DNA of 5,851 nucleotides, from NCBI GenBank assembly GCA_021781315.1, contig JAJXXB010000180.1:1-5851 (forward strand). Direction: 5' to 3'. Under the pieces are notes generated by a model. The model saw nothing but the letters and a program-made list of their open reading frames with translations. It searched no databases and was not told where the DNA came from. The stretch comes from Actinomycetes bacterium (GTDB lineage: Bacteria; Actinomycetota; Acidimicrobiia; Acidimicrobiales; RAAP-2). Within the stretch, counting starts at the first letter, position 1, and each line of letters begins with the position of its first letter. This document shows, in pieces, positions 5,303 to 5,851 of the stretch. The position numbers and the translations under genes are program-made.

Positions 5303-5851
5303 CTAGAAGAACGGACTCACCCAGATCGTCCCCTGATTGCAGGGCTGGGGCGGATAGTTCGGTGTGATCACGACGACGGGCCCGTTCTTCACAAACTGGA
5401 CGCTCAGCGTGACGACCGACGGGCAGGACTCGGCGCCGTTGGGCACGTTGGAATAGGCCAGGTCGAAGTTGGCGGTCGCGCCGTTGGTCAGAGTCAGCGT
5501 GCTCGGCGAGCGGTTGGCGGCGGTGTCGGGGAACGTGATCGGCGAGTTCGTGGTCGGCAGGTCATTCGTCGTCGAGGGCAGAATCGCTCCCGTGCGGTCC
5601 TGGAGGGTGAGGGCGGGCCAGCCCTTGAGCGTGCACGTCGGCCCGGCGTCTTTGGTGAGGGTCACGCTCGCGTAGACCGTCCCCATCGCCCCCTGGGCCG
5701 GATTGAAGACCCCGCGAAAGTCCCGGGCCGAACACGTGGGCGTTGCCGACGGTGTACTCGTCGTGGTCGAGGCCGGCGCGGCCGTGGTGCTCGTGGTCGT
5801 CGTGGTCGAGTGGATCGCGTGACGGCTCAGGGTGAAGATAACGACGAAGGC
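5303..5851 (-). CDS. DUF4232-domain exported protein (N-terminus cut by window edge)
   Basis: The frame is open to the right edge, so only the last 182 residues are visible; the internal Met at 5686 is not the start because conserved sequence precedes it. Seen: the end of a hydrophobic anchor or signal segment (AFVVIFTL), a Thr/Ser/Pro/Ala-rich linker (visible residues 15-39), then a beta-rich domain beginning 'TCSARDF' (C40). That domain continues with 'GAMGTVYASVTLTK' and 'CTLKGWPALTLQD' (C73), and has two more cysteines in 'ESCPSV' (C143) and 'QPCNQG' (C171). This matches the actinobacterial DUF4232 pattern (a G..G..y..l.ltN..  segment, then tCtL.G.P), with four cysteines placed for two disulfides. 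The protein is inferred to be exported and membrane-tethered or a lipoprotein; its biochemical function is unknown. The Thr-rich linker is a likely O-mannosylation target in actinobacteria, which is inference. Confidence 0.85.
   Translation of the reverse strand, partial: AFVVIFTLSRHAIHSTTTTTSTTAAPASTTTSTPSATPTCSARDFRGVFNPAQGAMGTVYASVTLTKDAGPTCTLKGWPALTLQDRTGAILPSTTNDLPTTNSPITFPDTAANRSPSTLTLTNGATANFDLAYSNVPNGAESCPSVVTLSVQFVKNGPVVVITPNYPPQPCNQGTIWVSPFF
5741..5809 (-). repeat. Low-complexity ACG/ACC tract encoding a Thr-rich linker
   Basis: On the minus strand the DNA is a near-repeat of ACG and ACC codons interspersed with AGC/TCG, encoding runs such as TTTTTSTT and STTTSTPS between the membrane anchor and the DUF4232 domain. 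Such tracts can vary in length by slippage or recombination. Confidence 0.7.

Noticed and set aside
5684..5686. Met codon as the start of the DUF4232 protein
   Set aside because: Starting here would remove the first conserved cysteine and the strand leading into the domain. The frame continues upstream through a Thr-rich linker and a hydrophobic segment to the window edge.
5741..5809. Trinucleotide-rich tract as a CRISPR-like or tandem-repeat locus
   Set aside because: There are no spacers or fixed-length units. It is explained by ACG/ACC threonine codons in a coding frame.

Overview
The window is GC-rich (about two thirds GC by eye) and densely packed. It holds six protein-coding genes, one of them cut by the right edge, and no RNA genes, mobile elements or CRISPR arrays that I can recognise. 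Several traits point to a high-GC Gram-positive, an actinobacterium in the broad sense, with Acidimicrobiia-like lineages as a guess: a DUF4232-type exported protein behind a Thr-rich linker, a GT87-type polytopic glycosyltransferase, GTG starts, and TANNNT -10 boxes placed for leaderless transcription. I cannot name a species.

Layout. (1) 24-587, plus strand: a small membrane-anchored, externally exposed protein of unknown function. (2) 1858-584 and 2669-1869, minus strand: a two-gene unit in which an alpha/beta hydrolase is followed after 10 nt by a GT87-like glycosyltransferase. (3) 2704-3690, plus strand: an AcuI/YhdH-family NADPH-dependent acryloyl-CoA reductase-like enzyme, divergent from the hydrolase across only 34 bp. 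(4) 5182-3695, minus strand: an APC-superfamily amino acid/polyamine permease with a 120-nt upstream region and a strong Shine-Dalgarno sequence. (5) 5851-5303, minus strand: the C-terminal part of a DUF4232 protein.

No pathway links all six genes. The set reads as ordinary accessory or housekeeping chromosome: cell-surface proteins, a membrane glycosyltransferase, an acyl-CoA-type reductase, a hydrolase and a transporter. I found no convincing undescribed multi-gene system.

The non-coding architecture is the more interesting part. The 34-bp divergent spacer carries two back-to-back TANNNT boxes, each exactly 6 nt from a start codon, which suggests paired, mutually exclusive leaderless promoters. 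Both convergent junctions (584/587 and 3690/3695) have essentially no spacer, yet each carries a perfect inverted repeat built into coding sequence: 9 bp straddling the shared CTAG stop at the first, and 11 bp just before the stop at the second. These are good candidates for bidirectional terminators hidden inside gene ends.
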